Positions 1 to 5,971 of a DNA stretch of 6,179 nucleotides are shown piece after piece. The notes beneath the pieces are model-generated. The model saw only the letters and a program-made list of their open reading frames with translations, was not told the DNA's origin and ran no database searches. A program made the translations under genes and the position numbers. Source of the stretch: an uncultured Alphaproteobacteria bacterium (lineage in GTDB: Bacteria > Pseudomonadota > Alphaproteobacteria > RUG11792); contig CAJOOW010000100.1 of NCBI GenBank assembly GCA_905236375.1, forward strand, positions 1 to 6,179, written 5' to 3'. Position 1 is the first letter of the stretch, and each line of letters begins with the position of its first letter.

Positions 1-945
1 CTTTTCTCAATTGAAAATTCTGATAAAACTCAAAGGTTTTTTCCACGAGCTTCGCAAACAATAAGATTCTTTATTGGAATTTATATACTCTTAATTGGCG
101 TTTTTGTCATCGCTTTAAAGCTTTCGGGAATGAATGTGTTTGACTCTATTTGCCATAGCATTTCAGTGATTTCGACTGGAGGATTTTCGACGAAAAACAA
201 TGGAGTTAATTTTTTCAAAAGCAGCCAGATAGAAATCGTTATGGCCATAGGGATGTTCATTGGCGGAATCACATTTTTGGAAATAGTGAAATGTTTTAAA
301 AACGGATTGAAGTCGTTTTTTAGCAATCAACAATCAATGGGATATATTAAATTAGTTGGTTTTATGATAATTGTTCCAGTCTTTTTGTCCACGATTAATA
401 ATACCGAAAGCATGTCACTTGCGGGAATTGCAACGCACACATTCCAAATAGTTTCTGCAATAACAACAACGGGGCTGGATTTTTCTAGAAGCTATCTAAG
501 CTCAAATATTGTTTTGATTCTTCTAGCGATAATTGGAGGATGTTCTGGTTCAACAACTGGAGGAATCAAAATTTTTCGAATTCAAATTTTATTCGCTATT
601 TTAAAAAATCATATTAAAAAGCTTGTTAGACCATTTGATGTTAGTATTCCCAAATATCAAGATAAGAAAATTGATGACAATTTAACTATTTCTGTTGTTT
701 CATTCCTTGTAATTCTTGCCGTTGTTTTTGTTGCTAGTGTTATAGCTCTAGAATTTTTGACAGGGAAAAATAGTTCGGAATCCGCATATGCAACGGTGTC
801 GTGTCTTTTCAATTTGGGTTATGGAGCTGATTTTGCAGATTTTTCTTCAACTTCTAAATTTGTTCTAATTTGCGATATGATCATTGGAAGGCTCGAGGTT
901 ATTCCGGTTTTCATTATATTCAATAAGCTTTTTTGGAAAAAATGA
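1..945 (+). CDS. trkH: TrkH-family potassium transporter subunit, 5' end missing
   Basis: This is the membrane, ion-conducting subunit of a Trk/Ktr-type K+ uptake system. The reading frame is open from base 1, so the first ATG at 130 is internal. The visible part is 314 residues. TrkH proteins are usually about 480, so roughly the first 170 residues lie outside the window. The family has four repeated membrane-pore-membrane units, and three pore loops are visible: STGGFS (visible residues 58-63), ITTTG (154-158) and NLGYG (271-275). Between the second and third of these loops comes GGCSGSTTGGIK (179-190), the family's conserved stretch, followed by a basic cytoplasmic segment. The C-terminal RLEV and final FWKK also match the family ending. 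A regulatory TrkA/KtrA-type partner is expected but is not in the window. The third visible loop is unusual in having Tyr where TrkH normally has Pro. The family call is firm; the choice between TrkH, TrkG and KtrB is less so. Confidence 0.93.
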   Translation, partial: LFSIENSDKTQRFFPRASQTIRFFIGIYILLIGVFVIALKLSGMNVFDSICHSISVISTGGFSTKNNGVNFFKSSQIEIVMAIGMFIGGITFLEIVKCFKNGLKSFFSNQQSMGYIKLVGFMIIVPVFLSTINNTESMSLAGIATHTFQIVSAITTTGLDFSRSYLSSNIVLILLAIIGGCSGSTTGGIKIFRIQILFAILKNHIKKLVRPFDVSIPKYQDKKIDDNLTISVVSFLVILAVVFVASVIALEFLTGKNSSESAYATVSCLFNLGYGADFADFSSTSKFVLICDMIIGRLEVIPVFIIFNKLFWKK

Positions 946-1030
946 ATTTTTAAGAATAAATTTTAAAATTTGACTCTGTTAGCTCCAATATGCGAAACTA
1001 AAATTGAGGGTTGGAAATTCTTGAGGGATT

Positions 1031-1552
1031 ATGTTGAACGTTTTAATTGCTTATTTTTCAAAAGATGGAGAAAATTACGTTGATGGTCAGATAGTTAATT
1101 TGAAACAAGGAAACACAGAAGTTGTGGCTCAGAAGATCTGGCAACTAACCAGAGGAGATGCTTACAAGATAGAGACAGTCAAAAGCTATCCAGATGATTA
1201 TTACGCTACAACGGATGTTGCAAAACAAGAACACGAAACCGGAGAAACTCCAGATCTTAAATCGCCACTGCCGGATGTTTCTAAATACGATATTATAATC
1301 TTAGGATATCCAATTTGGTGGGATACTTTCCCAGCGGCTGTTAAATCGTTTCTAAAGAGTTTTGATTTTACAAAAAAGACAATTCTTCCATTTTGCACTC
1401 ACGAGGGAAGTGGGCTCGGTCGAAGCGAAAGAGATTTATTTGATTTATGTCCTAAAGCAGAAATAAAAAAAGGTCTTTCGATTTATGGCCATGCGGTCGA
1501 CAATTCGGATGAATCCATCAGGAAATGGTTGTCTTCAAATGGACTAGCATAA
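1031..1552 (+). CDS. Flavodoxin-fold protein (Flavodoxin_4-like)
   Basis: This is a 173-residue, soluble, probably FMN-binding protein that would act in cytoplasmic electron transfer or quinone/thiol reduction. The N-terminus has the first beta strand and start of the phosphate loop (VLIAYFSKDGEN, residues 4-15), then an insertion and QGNTEVVA (26-33), which probably completes the phosphate site. Later come IILGYPIWWDTFP (89-101), where aromatic residues would flank the flavin, and PFCTHEGSGLGRS (120-132). These are typical of the short flavodoxins annotated in many anaerobic and gut bacteria. There is no signal peptide. The start is supported by a GAGGG motif at 1023-1027, although the spacing of 3 nt is short; the next codon, TTG at 1034, would be better spaced. 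It follows trkH by 85 bases on the same strand with no visible terminator, so co-transcription is possible. Redox partner and substrate cannot be read from the sequence. Confidence 0.9.
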   Translation: MLNVLIAYFSKDGENYVDGQIVNLKQGNTEVVAQKIWQLTRGDAYKIETVKSYPDDYYATTDVAKQEHETGETPDLKSPLPDVSKYDIIILGYPIWWDTFPAAVKSFLKSFDFTKKTILPFCTHEGSGLGRSERDLFDLCPKAEIKKGLSIYGHAVDNSDESIRKWLSSNGLA

Positions 1553-1628
1553 TTTTTGCGTGTCTTTTGATCAATAAGTTTTCGTTTAATTGCAGCAAGC
1601 AATAGACCTGTTAAAACTAGGATCAGAG

Positions 1629-1657
1629 TTGATTTATTTGTTGTTTTGTTTTATAAT
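1629..1657 (+). promoter_or_regulatory. Sigma70-like promoter for the small exported protein gene
   Basis: A -35 box TTGATT (1629-1634, four of six consensus bases) is followed after exactly 17 bases by a perfect -10 box TATAAT (1652-1657). Transcription would start near 1664, leaving a leader of about 28 bases before the ATG at 1692. It lies in the 139-base gap after the flavodoxin gene, where I found no convincing terminator or other gene. In AT-rich DNA such boxes also arise by chance, but the position and spacing are good. Confidence 0.6.
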
Positions 1658-1691
1658 ATTACTACTTTTGTGCGATTTTACAGGCTATTGA

Positions 1692-2051
1692 ATGAAGAAA
1701 ATATTATTTATAGTTTTTATGTTGTCGTTGAGTGGCAACATAAAGGCAAGTGATAATAATGTTTTACATCTAAATGAAGGGTTTGTATTTTTCCCATGCG
1801 TTTGTATGAATTGGACTGAGCAGAATGCAAATGGTCCCGATCATTTAGTGTTGTCGAGCGTTGATCTTTACGAGTTTGTTCCATACTCTCCATCAGAGAA
1901 TTATACAGAAACTTCAGGCAACGATGATGAAGTTAGTCAGTTGTATGGAAATTTTCTCATTCCCGGAAGAACTGATGGCTATTGGTTGAGAAATATGCCT
2001 CCTAATACCGATAATATCGTGTTAGCCGTTTCCCAAACACAACATAGTTAA
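1692..2051 (+). CDS. Small exported protein of unknown function
   Basis: I do not recognise this 119-residue protein. It starts with a clear Sec signal peptide: MKK, a hydrophobic core ILFIVFMLSLSG, and a likely cleavage after IKA (residue 19). The mature part is about 100 residues, acidic and aromatic, with two cysteines close together (C36 and C38 in FPCVCMNW). These could form a disulfide with another protein or bind metal. No lipobox is visible, so it should be periplasmic or secreted. The only ribosome-site match is a weak AGG at 1682-1684, 7 nt before the ATG. A promoter just upstream and an intrinsic terminator just downstream frame it as a single-gene unit. These flanking signals and the signal peptide are the main reasons to believe it is real. 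Confidence 0.72.
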   Translation: MKKILFIVFMLSLSGNIKASDNNVLHLNEGFVFFPCVCMNWTEQNANGPDHLVLSSVDLYEFVPYSPSENYTETSGNDDEVSQLYGNFLIPGRTDGYWLRNMPPNTDNIVLAVSQTQHS

Positions 2052-2061
2052 GAGTTGAATT

Positions 2062-2108
2062 CAGAGAGGGCGGTTCGGATTGATTGATCCGATGCCCTCT
2101 TTGTTTTG
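2062..2108 (+). terminator. Intrinsic terminator after the small exported protein gene
   Basis: The outer stem pairs AGAGGGC (2065-2071) with GCCCTCT (2094-2100). An inner stem pairs CGGAT (2076-2080) with ATCCG (2087-2091) around a 6-base loop. A small asymmetric internal loop separates the two stems. A T-rich run, TTTGTTTT, follows directly (2100-2107). The T-tract is only on the plus-strand side, so it should stop plus-strand transcription, starting 10 bases after the stop codon. It lies between the convergent genes. I saw no equally good terminator for the minus-strand gene ending at 2185. Confidence 0.88.
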
Positions 2109-2184
2109 TCTCGCTCTTGCCTTCAATTTGGCGTTTATTTAATCGTGGATTGGTTAGTTTTGATTTAGGTTGAAATCGGTATTC

Positions 2185-2955
2185 TTAATCTGGATTATCC
2201 TGAATCTGATCTTGCTTTGCGTGTTCGCGCTTTGCTTTCTGTTTCTCAGCAAGCTTATAGAGTTTTGTCGTAACTTCTCCTAGCTGTCGTACTAATTGTA
2301 AAGTTTCAGGGTCTGCTCCGTCCAATTCTAGCTCAATATTTACTGGACCATTTTGATCTTCAAACATTTGCCATTTTTTAGAAAAGTCGTTCTTTGCTGG
2401 TTTTCGATCTGATGAGCCATCGCTGGTCTTTGTTGTGAAATCTGCATTAACCGTAATTGAATCATCTGATGGTACAGTTGTCGTAGCAATAGTTGGTGTT
2501 TTGGAATGTGTTTCGTGGCTTATCGCAGGCGTACCAAGTAACGCTCCACAACATAATGCTTTATCAACGACACCATCCAAGGTGCATTGCTTCCACGCTG
2601 ATATCAGTTGAGATTCGGTTGGCAAAACGTTTATGAGATCTTTCACTTCCATGCTGTTTGTATACTCATACGTTATGCCATCTGGCCCCACTAGAAAGTG
2701 TCTATGCCCAAATGGTTTGCCACAAATACTGCTATTGTATAAATCATAAACAATGTCGCCTATTGTCTTCGGATTTACTTCAGAGGATTTAGAATCGCTC
2801 GACATTGGAGCTTCAATTTTAATATCAAAAAGCCCTTTTGTTAAAGGCATTGATCCTGCGAAATCAGTTTCATTTTGTGGATCAATGGAACCAGCTGCCA
2901 TAACACTCGTTGCTGAAATAACTGTGGCTAACATTAATTTCGTGAGATTTTTCAT
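2185..2955 (-). CDS. Exported protein of unknown function, downstream of mrdA
   Basis: This is a 256-residue protein that I cannot assign to a family. The start at 2955 is preferred over the ATG at 2997 because a strong ribosome site sits 5 nt upstream of it, and because it places a proper signal peptide at the N-terminus: MKNLTK, a hydrophobic stretch, and a likely cut after VMA (residue 20). The mature protein has a central, probably folded part (about 60-145) with FGHRHF at 82-87 and four cysteines (C78, C124 and the pair C135-C136). A Thr/Ser/Asp-rich, probably disordered linker follows (about 146-190). The end is a charged helix (about 217-250, rich in Lys, Glu and Gln) that could form a coiled coil. 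It lies 86 bases downstream of mrdA on the same strand. Four cysteines in an exported protein two genes from a thioredoxin-like protein make it a plausible disulfide client, but this is inference. Confidence 0.8.
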   Translation of the reverse strand: MKNLTKLMLATVISATSVMAAGSIDPQNETDFAGSMPLTKGLFDIKIEAPMSSDSKSSEVNPKTIGDIVYDLYNSSICGKPFGHRHFLVGPDGITYEYTNSMEVKDLINVLPTESQLISAWKQCTLDGVVDKALCCGALLGTPAISHETHSKTPTIATTTVPSDDSITVNADFTTKTSDGSSDRKPAKNDFSKKWQMFEDQNGPVNIELELDGADPETLQLVRQLGEVTTKLYKLAEKQKAKREHAKQDQIQDNPD

Positions 2956-2960
2956 AAGTT

Positions 2961-2967
2961 TCTCCTC
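2961..2967 (-). promoter_or_regulatory. Strong ribosome binding site that fixes the start at 2955
   Basis: On the minus strand this reads GAGGAGA, a near-perfect Shine-Dalgarno sequence, 5 nt before the ATG at 2955-2953. The alternative upstream ATG at 2997 has no such site and would add 14 charged residues before the signal peptide. This decides the start of the exported protein gene. Confidence 0.85.
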
Positions 2968-3041
2968 AAATTTAAAATAAGTTTTTGCATTTTTCATTAT
3001 GAAAGGAAAAAGTGAATTTTCGGTTAAGGAGACGAAAAATA

Positions 3042-4868
3042 TTATTTTCTTGGATTACAATATTTTTTAACGGCGAGCAAAACATCTCTTGCGATTGGTG
3101 CTGCTGTGTGTGATCCTCCGCCTCCATGTTCAATCAAAATGGAGACGACAAATTGAGGATCATCAACTGGAGCATATCCAACAAAAACTGCATGTTCTTT
3201 TTTCCAATAATCACTTGATACTGTTTTGCCTTCTCTGCGCAATTGTTCGGTAATTCTAAAGACTTGTGAACTCCCGGTTTTCCCGCCAAATTGAAAACAT
3301 TCATCATCAATTGCAGAAGCTCTTGCTGTCCCATAATTTGAATTAACAACGGCATTCATTCCATCAAGAATTATTTTGATGTGTTCTGGATCATAATCTA
3401 AAGCCGGTTTGTCAATAACTTCAAATGATTTGTTTAAATGAGGGGTTATTGGTTTCATGCCATTAACCAACATCGCAGTCATCTTTGCTAATTGCAATGG
3501 AGTTACTAAAACGAAACCTTGGCCAATTGACATATTAAGTGTATCGCCAGTTGTCCAGCTTTGTTTCTTTTTGTCTTTTTTCCAGGATTTTGTTGGAATA
3601 AGTCCAGATTTTTCATTTGGAAGATCGATGCCAGTCAATTCGCCAAGGCCAAAATCTCTAGCAGTTTTTGCGATTTCATCAGGAGAAAGCATTCTTGCAA
3701 GATTATAGAAAAAAACATCACAAGATTCAGCAATGGCATCTTCAAGATCCATATAACCATGCCCTCCGTATTTCCATTTCCAACAATGGAATTTGTGATT
3801 TCCAAGTTCGTAGCATCCATCGCAATTGAATCTAGTGTGCTTATTTATTATTCCTTTTTTAAGAGCTGTTAATGCGGTTATCATTTTAAAAACAGATCCC
3901 GGAGAATAAAGGCCGCTAATGACTTTGTTAATCATTGGTTTATATGGATTTTCATAAAGCTCTTTAAGAATATCTCTATCAATCTTTTTTGTAAAAATAT
4001 TGGTGTCATAGCCGGGATATGAGACAAATGCTAAAATCGCTCCGGTGTGAGCATCCATAACAACGCATGATCCGCTTTCGTGTTGCGAGAGAATTTTATA
4101 AACTTCCAATTGAAGATCGAGGTTTATAGTCAATTGGATATCATGCCCTGGGGTTTCTTCAATGTTGTCTATATTCCTGATAAACTGTCTTCTTGCGTCA
4201 ACTTCAACATGCTGAATTCCAGCCTTTCCAAATAATTCTGCATCATACTCTCTTTCAATGCATGTTTTTCCGATTTTAGCCATTGGGTGCGATAAAACAG
4301 AATTTTCCGAATTTTCAATATCTTCTTTTGTTGGGGCTCCAATATAACCGATCACATGTGATAGTGCCTCGGCATGCTTATACTCTCTTGTTCTGTTCTT
4401 CTCTAGGGTTATTCCCATAGTTATTGCCGCTACTATGCATAATCTTTGGAGATTCTCCTGATCTAAATCCTCCTTAAGTGTTATATATCGGTTTTCTGGA
4501 GTTATTATTTTTGGGGGATTGGCTATTTTTTCTTCGACATTTTCATTTAGATCATGAACCTTTGGCAGATTTCTTAGTAGCTTATCGCGATCAGCTTTCG
4601 TGAGCCCATTCAAGTCAAGATATGCTGAGTAGGTATATCGATTCGTTGCTAATTCTTGCCCTGTCGTATCCGTAATCGTTCCGCGCGTCGCTAGTATTCT
4701 TTGTGTTACAATCCTGTTCCTGTCAGATAATAATACAAAATGCGTCGCATTATAAATTTGCAAATATACCAGTTTCGCTATTACTATGAGCCCAAGAATT
4801 ATCTGAGCTGTTCTAAATATAAATGCTCTAGTTAAGAAAATATGCCTGTCTTCGTGTCGATTGCTCAT
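3042..4868 (-). CDS. mrdA: Penicillin-binding protein 2 (peptidoglycan D,D-transpeptidase, elongasome)
   Basis: This is a class B penicillin-binding protein of 608 residues, normal length for the family. It cross-links new peptidoglycan during side-wall elongation together with RodA and the MreBCD proteins. It has a short cytoplasmic N-terminus, one membrane anchor (about 16-38), a non-catalytic pedestal domain (about 55-235; RGTITD at 62-67) and a transpeptidase domain (about 265-600). The catalytic motifs are intact: SVFK with nucleophile S325 and K328, SCD at 382-384, and KTGS at 530-533. A Cys/His cluster (C349, C352, C362, H370, C383) surrounds the position of the zinc site known in PBP2. 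The ATG at 4868 is the first possible ATG in this frame, because a TAA lies three codons upstream (4877-4875) and no other Met occurs until residue 151. No Shine-Dalgarno motif precedes it. Neither mreC/mreD nor rodA, frequent neighbours elsewhere, is adjacent here. Confidence 0.97.
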   Translation of the reverse strand: MSNRHEDRHIFLTRAFIFRTAQIILGLIVIAKLVYLQIYNATHFVLLSDRNRIVTQRILATRGTITDTTGQELATNRYTYSAYLDLNGLTKADRDKLLRNLPKVHDLNENVEEKIANPPKIITPENRYITLKEDLDQENLQRLCIVAAITMGITLEKNRTREYKHAEALSHVIGYIGAPTKEDIENSENSVLSHPMAKIGKTCIEREYDAELFGKAGIQHVEVDARRQFIRNIDNIEETPGHDIQLTINLDLQLEVYKILSQHESGSCVVMDAHTGAILAFVSYPGYDTNIFTKKIDRDILKELYENPYKPMINKVISGLYSPGSVFKMITALTALKKGIINKHTRFNCDGCYELGNHKFHCWKWKYGGHGYMDLEDAIAESCDVFFYNLARMLSPDEIAKTARDFGLGELTGIDLPNEKSGLIPTKSWKKDKKKQSWTTGDTLNMSIGQGFVLVTPLQLAKMTAMLVNGMKPITPHLNKSFEVIDKPALDYDPEHIKIILDGMNAVVNSNYGTARASAIDDECFQFGGKTGSSQVFRITEQLRREGKTVSSDYWKKEHAVFVGYAPVDDPQFVVSILIEHGGGGSHTAAPIARDVLLAVKKYCNPRK

Positions 4869-4954
4869 TTGAAATTATTAGGATTCATTGAATCGGATCC
4901 GGGGCTTCTTTTTCCTTCTTCTTTGAAGAATCTCCCACGGATCCCTTGTTCTTC
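4865..4954 (-). other. Open in-frame extension of the thioredoxin-like gene reaching an ATGA overlap with mrdA
   Basis: Directly after the TAA stop of the upstream gene (4957-4955), the same frame stays open for 29 codons (starting EEQGIRGRFF, ending NPNNFK). It ends at a TGA (4867-4865) that overlaps the mrdA start codon as ATGA. The last seven codons could also be a tiny reading frame of their own, since an ATG lies at 4888-4886. Either way, translation reaching this TGA could couple to mrdA, which has no ribosome site of its own. This may be an old C-terminus cut off by a nonsense change, a leader peptide, or chance. Confidence 0.4.
4895..4944 (-). repeat. Nested inverted repeat before mrdA
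   Basis: Read on the plus strand, GGATCCG plus GGG (4895-4904) pairs with CCC, a bulged A, and CGGATCC (4934-4944), giving ten base pairs. Inside lies a second perfect hairpin, TTCTTC (4916-4921) and GAAGAA (4925-4930), around a 3-base loop. A further small palindrome, GATTCA-T-TGAATC, follows at 4882-4894. On the mrdA transcript there is no U-tract after the stem, so it does not look like an intrinsic terminator for that strand. A role in mRNA processing, stability or control of mrdA translation is possible but unproven. Confidence 0.65.
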
Positions 4955-5878
4955 TTATAATGCGTTTAGGTCCTTTTTAGAACCATTCCATTTGAGACCA
5001 ATGGCATTTAGATCTGGCCCTGAATAACCACCAGCCCAATTGTCATTTAACATTGCTGTCGCTGTTTTTGCTCGGATCATCTGTTCTTTATTTAGTTTCG
5101 GATTAGATTCTGATTTGCGCTCACTTTTACCTTGCGAGGCTTTTGTTTGAGACATTTGCGTTGATTTCTTTCCCGATTTAGAGGACTTTGCTTTATTCTC
5201 TTTGCCTGCTTTCCAAACGTTCATTAATTGCGTTCTTATTGCCTCATTTTTAAGTTGAGCAGCACCTGTTGTTCCTATCTCTCTGTGAAACTCTTTGGAG
5301 TCTTTCACAGCTATAAAAACTGGCAATCCAGTTATCCCAAGCCTTGAGAGGACAGTCCTTTCGCCCAACAACACTATTTGAACATTGCTTGTCTTTATTC
5401 CAAATGAAGCTACTTTTTGTTTTATGCTTTCATACTCGTGCGGTGTTGGATCTTGCCAGTTTTGCAACTTATCGGCAGATGGAATATGAATTAGAATCAC
5501 GTTTATTCCAGATTTATGAAGTTGGGCTAGATATTGAGCGGAGTCCGTTATGAATTTGTGGCAATTCGGACACCAGTCTCCGAAAAATATCACTGCTGCT
5601 TTTTTCAAGCTATCAACGCTTAAATCTCGCTTAACTAGTGTGTTTCTTTCATGATAAAAAACAGATGCTCCGAAGTCTTTCCACTGAACAATTCCTGCTT
5701 GTTGACCATTCTGTGGTTGCGCTTGAGAGATGTTCTGCTGAACAGCAGCTCCAGCGTTCGCAGGATAAACAGGTGGATTTGCGTTTTGTGCAGCTGTTTG
5801 CGGTTGAGTTACGATGTTTTGTTGTGCTATTACCGAAGAAGCCAGCAAAGGCAGAACGAAAAGTTTAATATTTTTCAT
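4955..5878 (-). CDS. Exported thioredoxin-fold protein (WCPNC active site)
   Basis: This is a 307-residue periplasmic thiol-disulfide protein. The signal peptide covers about residues 1-18 (likely cut after VIA), followed by a long Gln/Asn/Pro/Ala-rich linker (19-62). The thioredoxin fold runs from about 85 to 225, with the redox centre FFGDWCPNCHKF (98-109; cysteines C103 and C106) and the expected cis-proline in GLPVF (P186). After it comes a very Lys/Ser-rich, probably disordered stretch (225-262) and a C-terminal tail with NDNWAGGYSGPDLNAIG. The core resembles TlpA/DsbE-like proteins and also the thioredoxin-like TraF/TrbB proteins of conjugation systems. Nothing conjugative is nearby, so I keep the general name. 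It could reduce or form disulfides in exported proteins, such as the four-cysteine protein two genes downstream. The ATG at 5878 follows a GGGG motif by 5 nt, only 16 bases after the tRNA end. Its stop lies 86 bases before mrdA. Confidence 0.88.
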   Translation of the reverse strand: MKNIKLFVLPLLASSVIAQQNIVTQPQTAAQNANPPVYPANAGAAVQQNISQAQPQNGQQAGIVQWKDFGASVFYHERNTLVKRDLSVDSLKKAAVIFFGDWCPNCHKFITDSAQYLAQLHKSGINVILIHIPSADKLQNWQDPTPHEYESIKQKVASFGIKTSNVQIVLLGERTVLSRLGITGLPVFIAVKDSKEFHREIGTTGAAQLKNEAIRTQLMNVWKAGKENKAKSSKSGKKSTQMSQTKASQGKSERKSESNPKLNKEQMIRAKTATAMLNDNWAGGYSGPDLNAIGLKWNGSKKDLNAL

Positions 5879-5894
5879 AAAAACCCCAAAATTA

Positions 5895-5971
5895 TGGCGC
5901 GCCCAGAAAGATTCGAACTCTCAGCCTTCAGATCCGTAGTCTGACGCTCTATCCAATTGAGCTATGGGCGC
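5895..5971 (-). tRNA. tRNA-Arg, anticodon ACG, CCA encoded
   Basis: All 77 bases fold as a standard cloverleaf. The 7-bp acceptor stem GCGCCCA pairs with TGGGCGC. The D stem is GCTC/GAGC. The anticodon stem TCAGA/TCTGA encloses the loop CTACGGA, giving anticodon ACG after U33. The T stem GAGAG/CTTTC contains one G-U pair and encloses TTCGAAT. Position 73 is G, and the CCA tail is encoded (5897-5895). It reads CGU codons, and A34 would be converted to inosine by TadA so that CGC and CGA are also read. The mature 5' end directly abuts the stop codon of the upstream gene. Confidence 0.97.

Noticed and set aside
970..1004. TTGACT at 970-975 with TAAAAT at 999-1004 as a flavodoxin promoter
   Set aside because: The spacer is 23 bases, too long for a sigma70 promoter, and no -10 box fits at 16-18 bases.
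2956..2997. Longer start (ATG at 2997) for the exported protein downstream of mrdA
   Set aside because: The extra 14 residues would spoil the signal peptide, and the strong ribosome site lies before the ATG at 2955.
2992..3004. Palindrome TTTCAT-T-ATGAAA between mrdA and the next gene
   Set aside because: It is short and A-T rich with a one-base centre; it could be an operator, but nothing supports that over chance.
3457..3872. Plus-strand open frames opposite mrdA
   Set aside because: They lie entirely within the conserved PBP2 coding region and show no domain or ribosome-site support.
5344..5944. Several plus-strand open frames opposite the thioredoxin-like gene and tRNA
   Set aside because: They overlap a well-supported gene and a tRNA and have no recognisable protein features, so they are antisense shadows.
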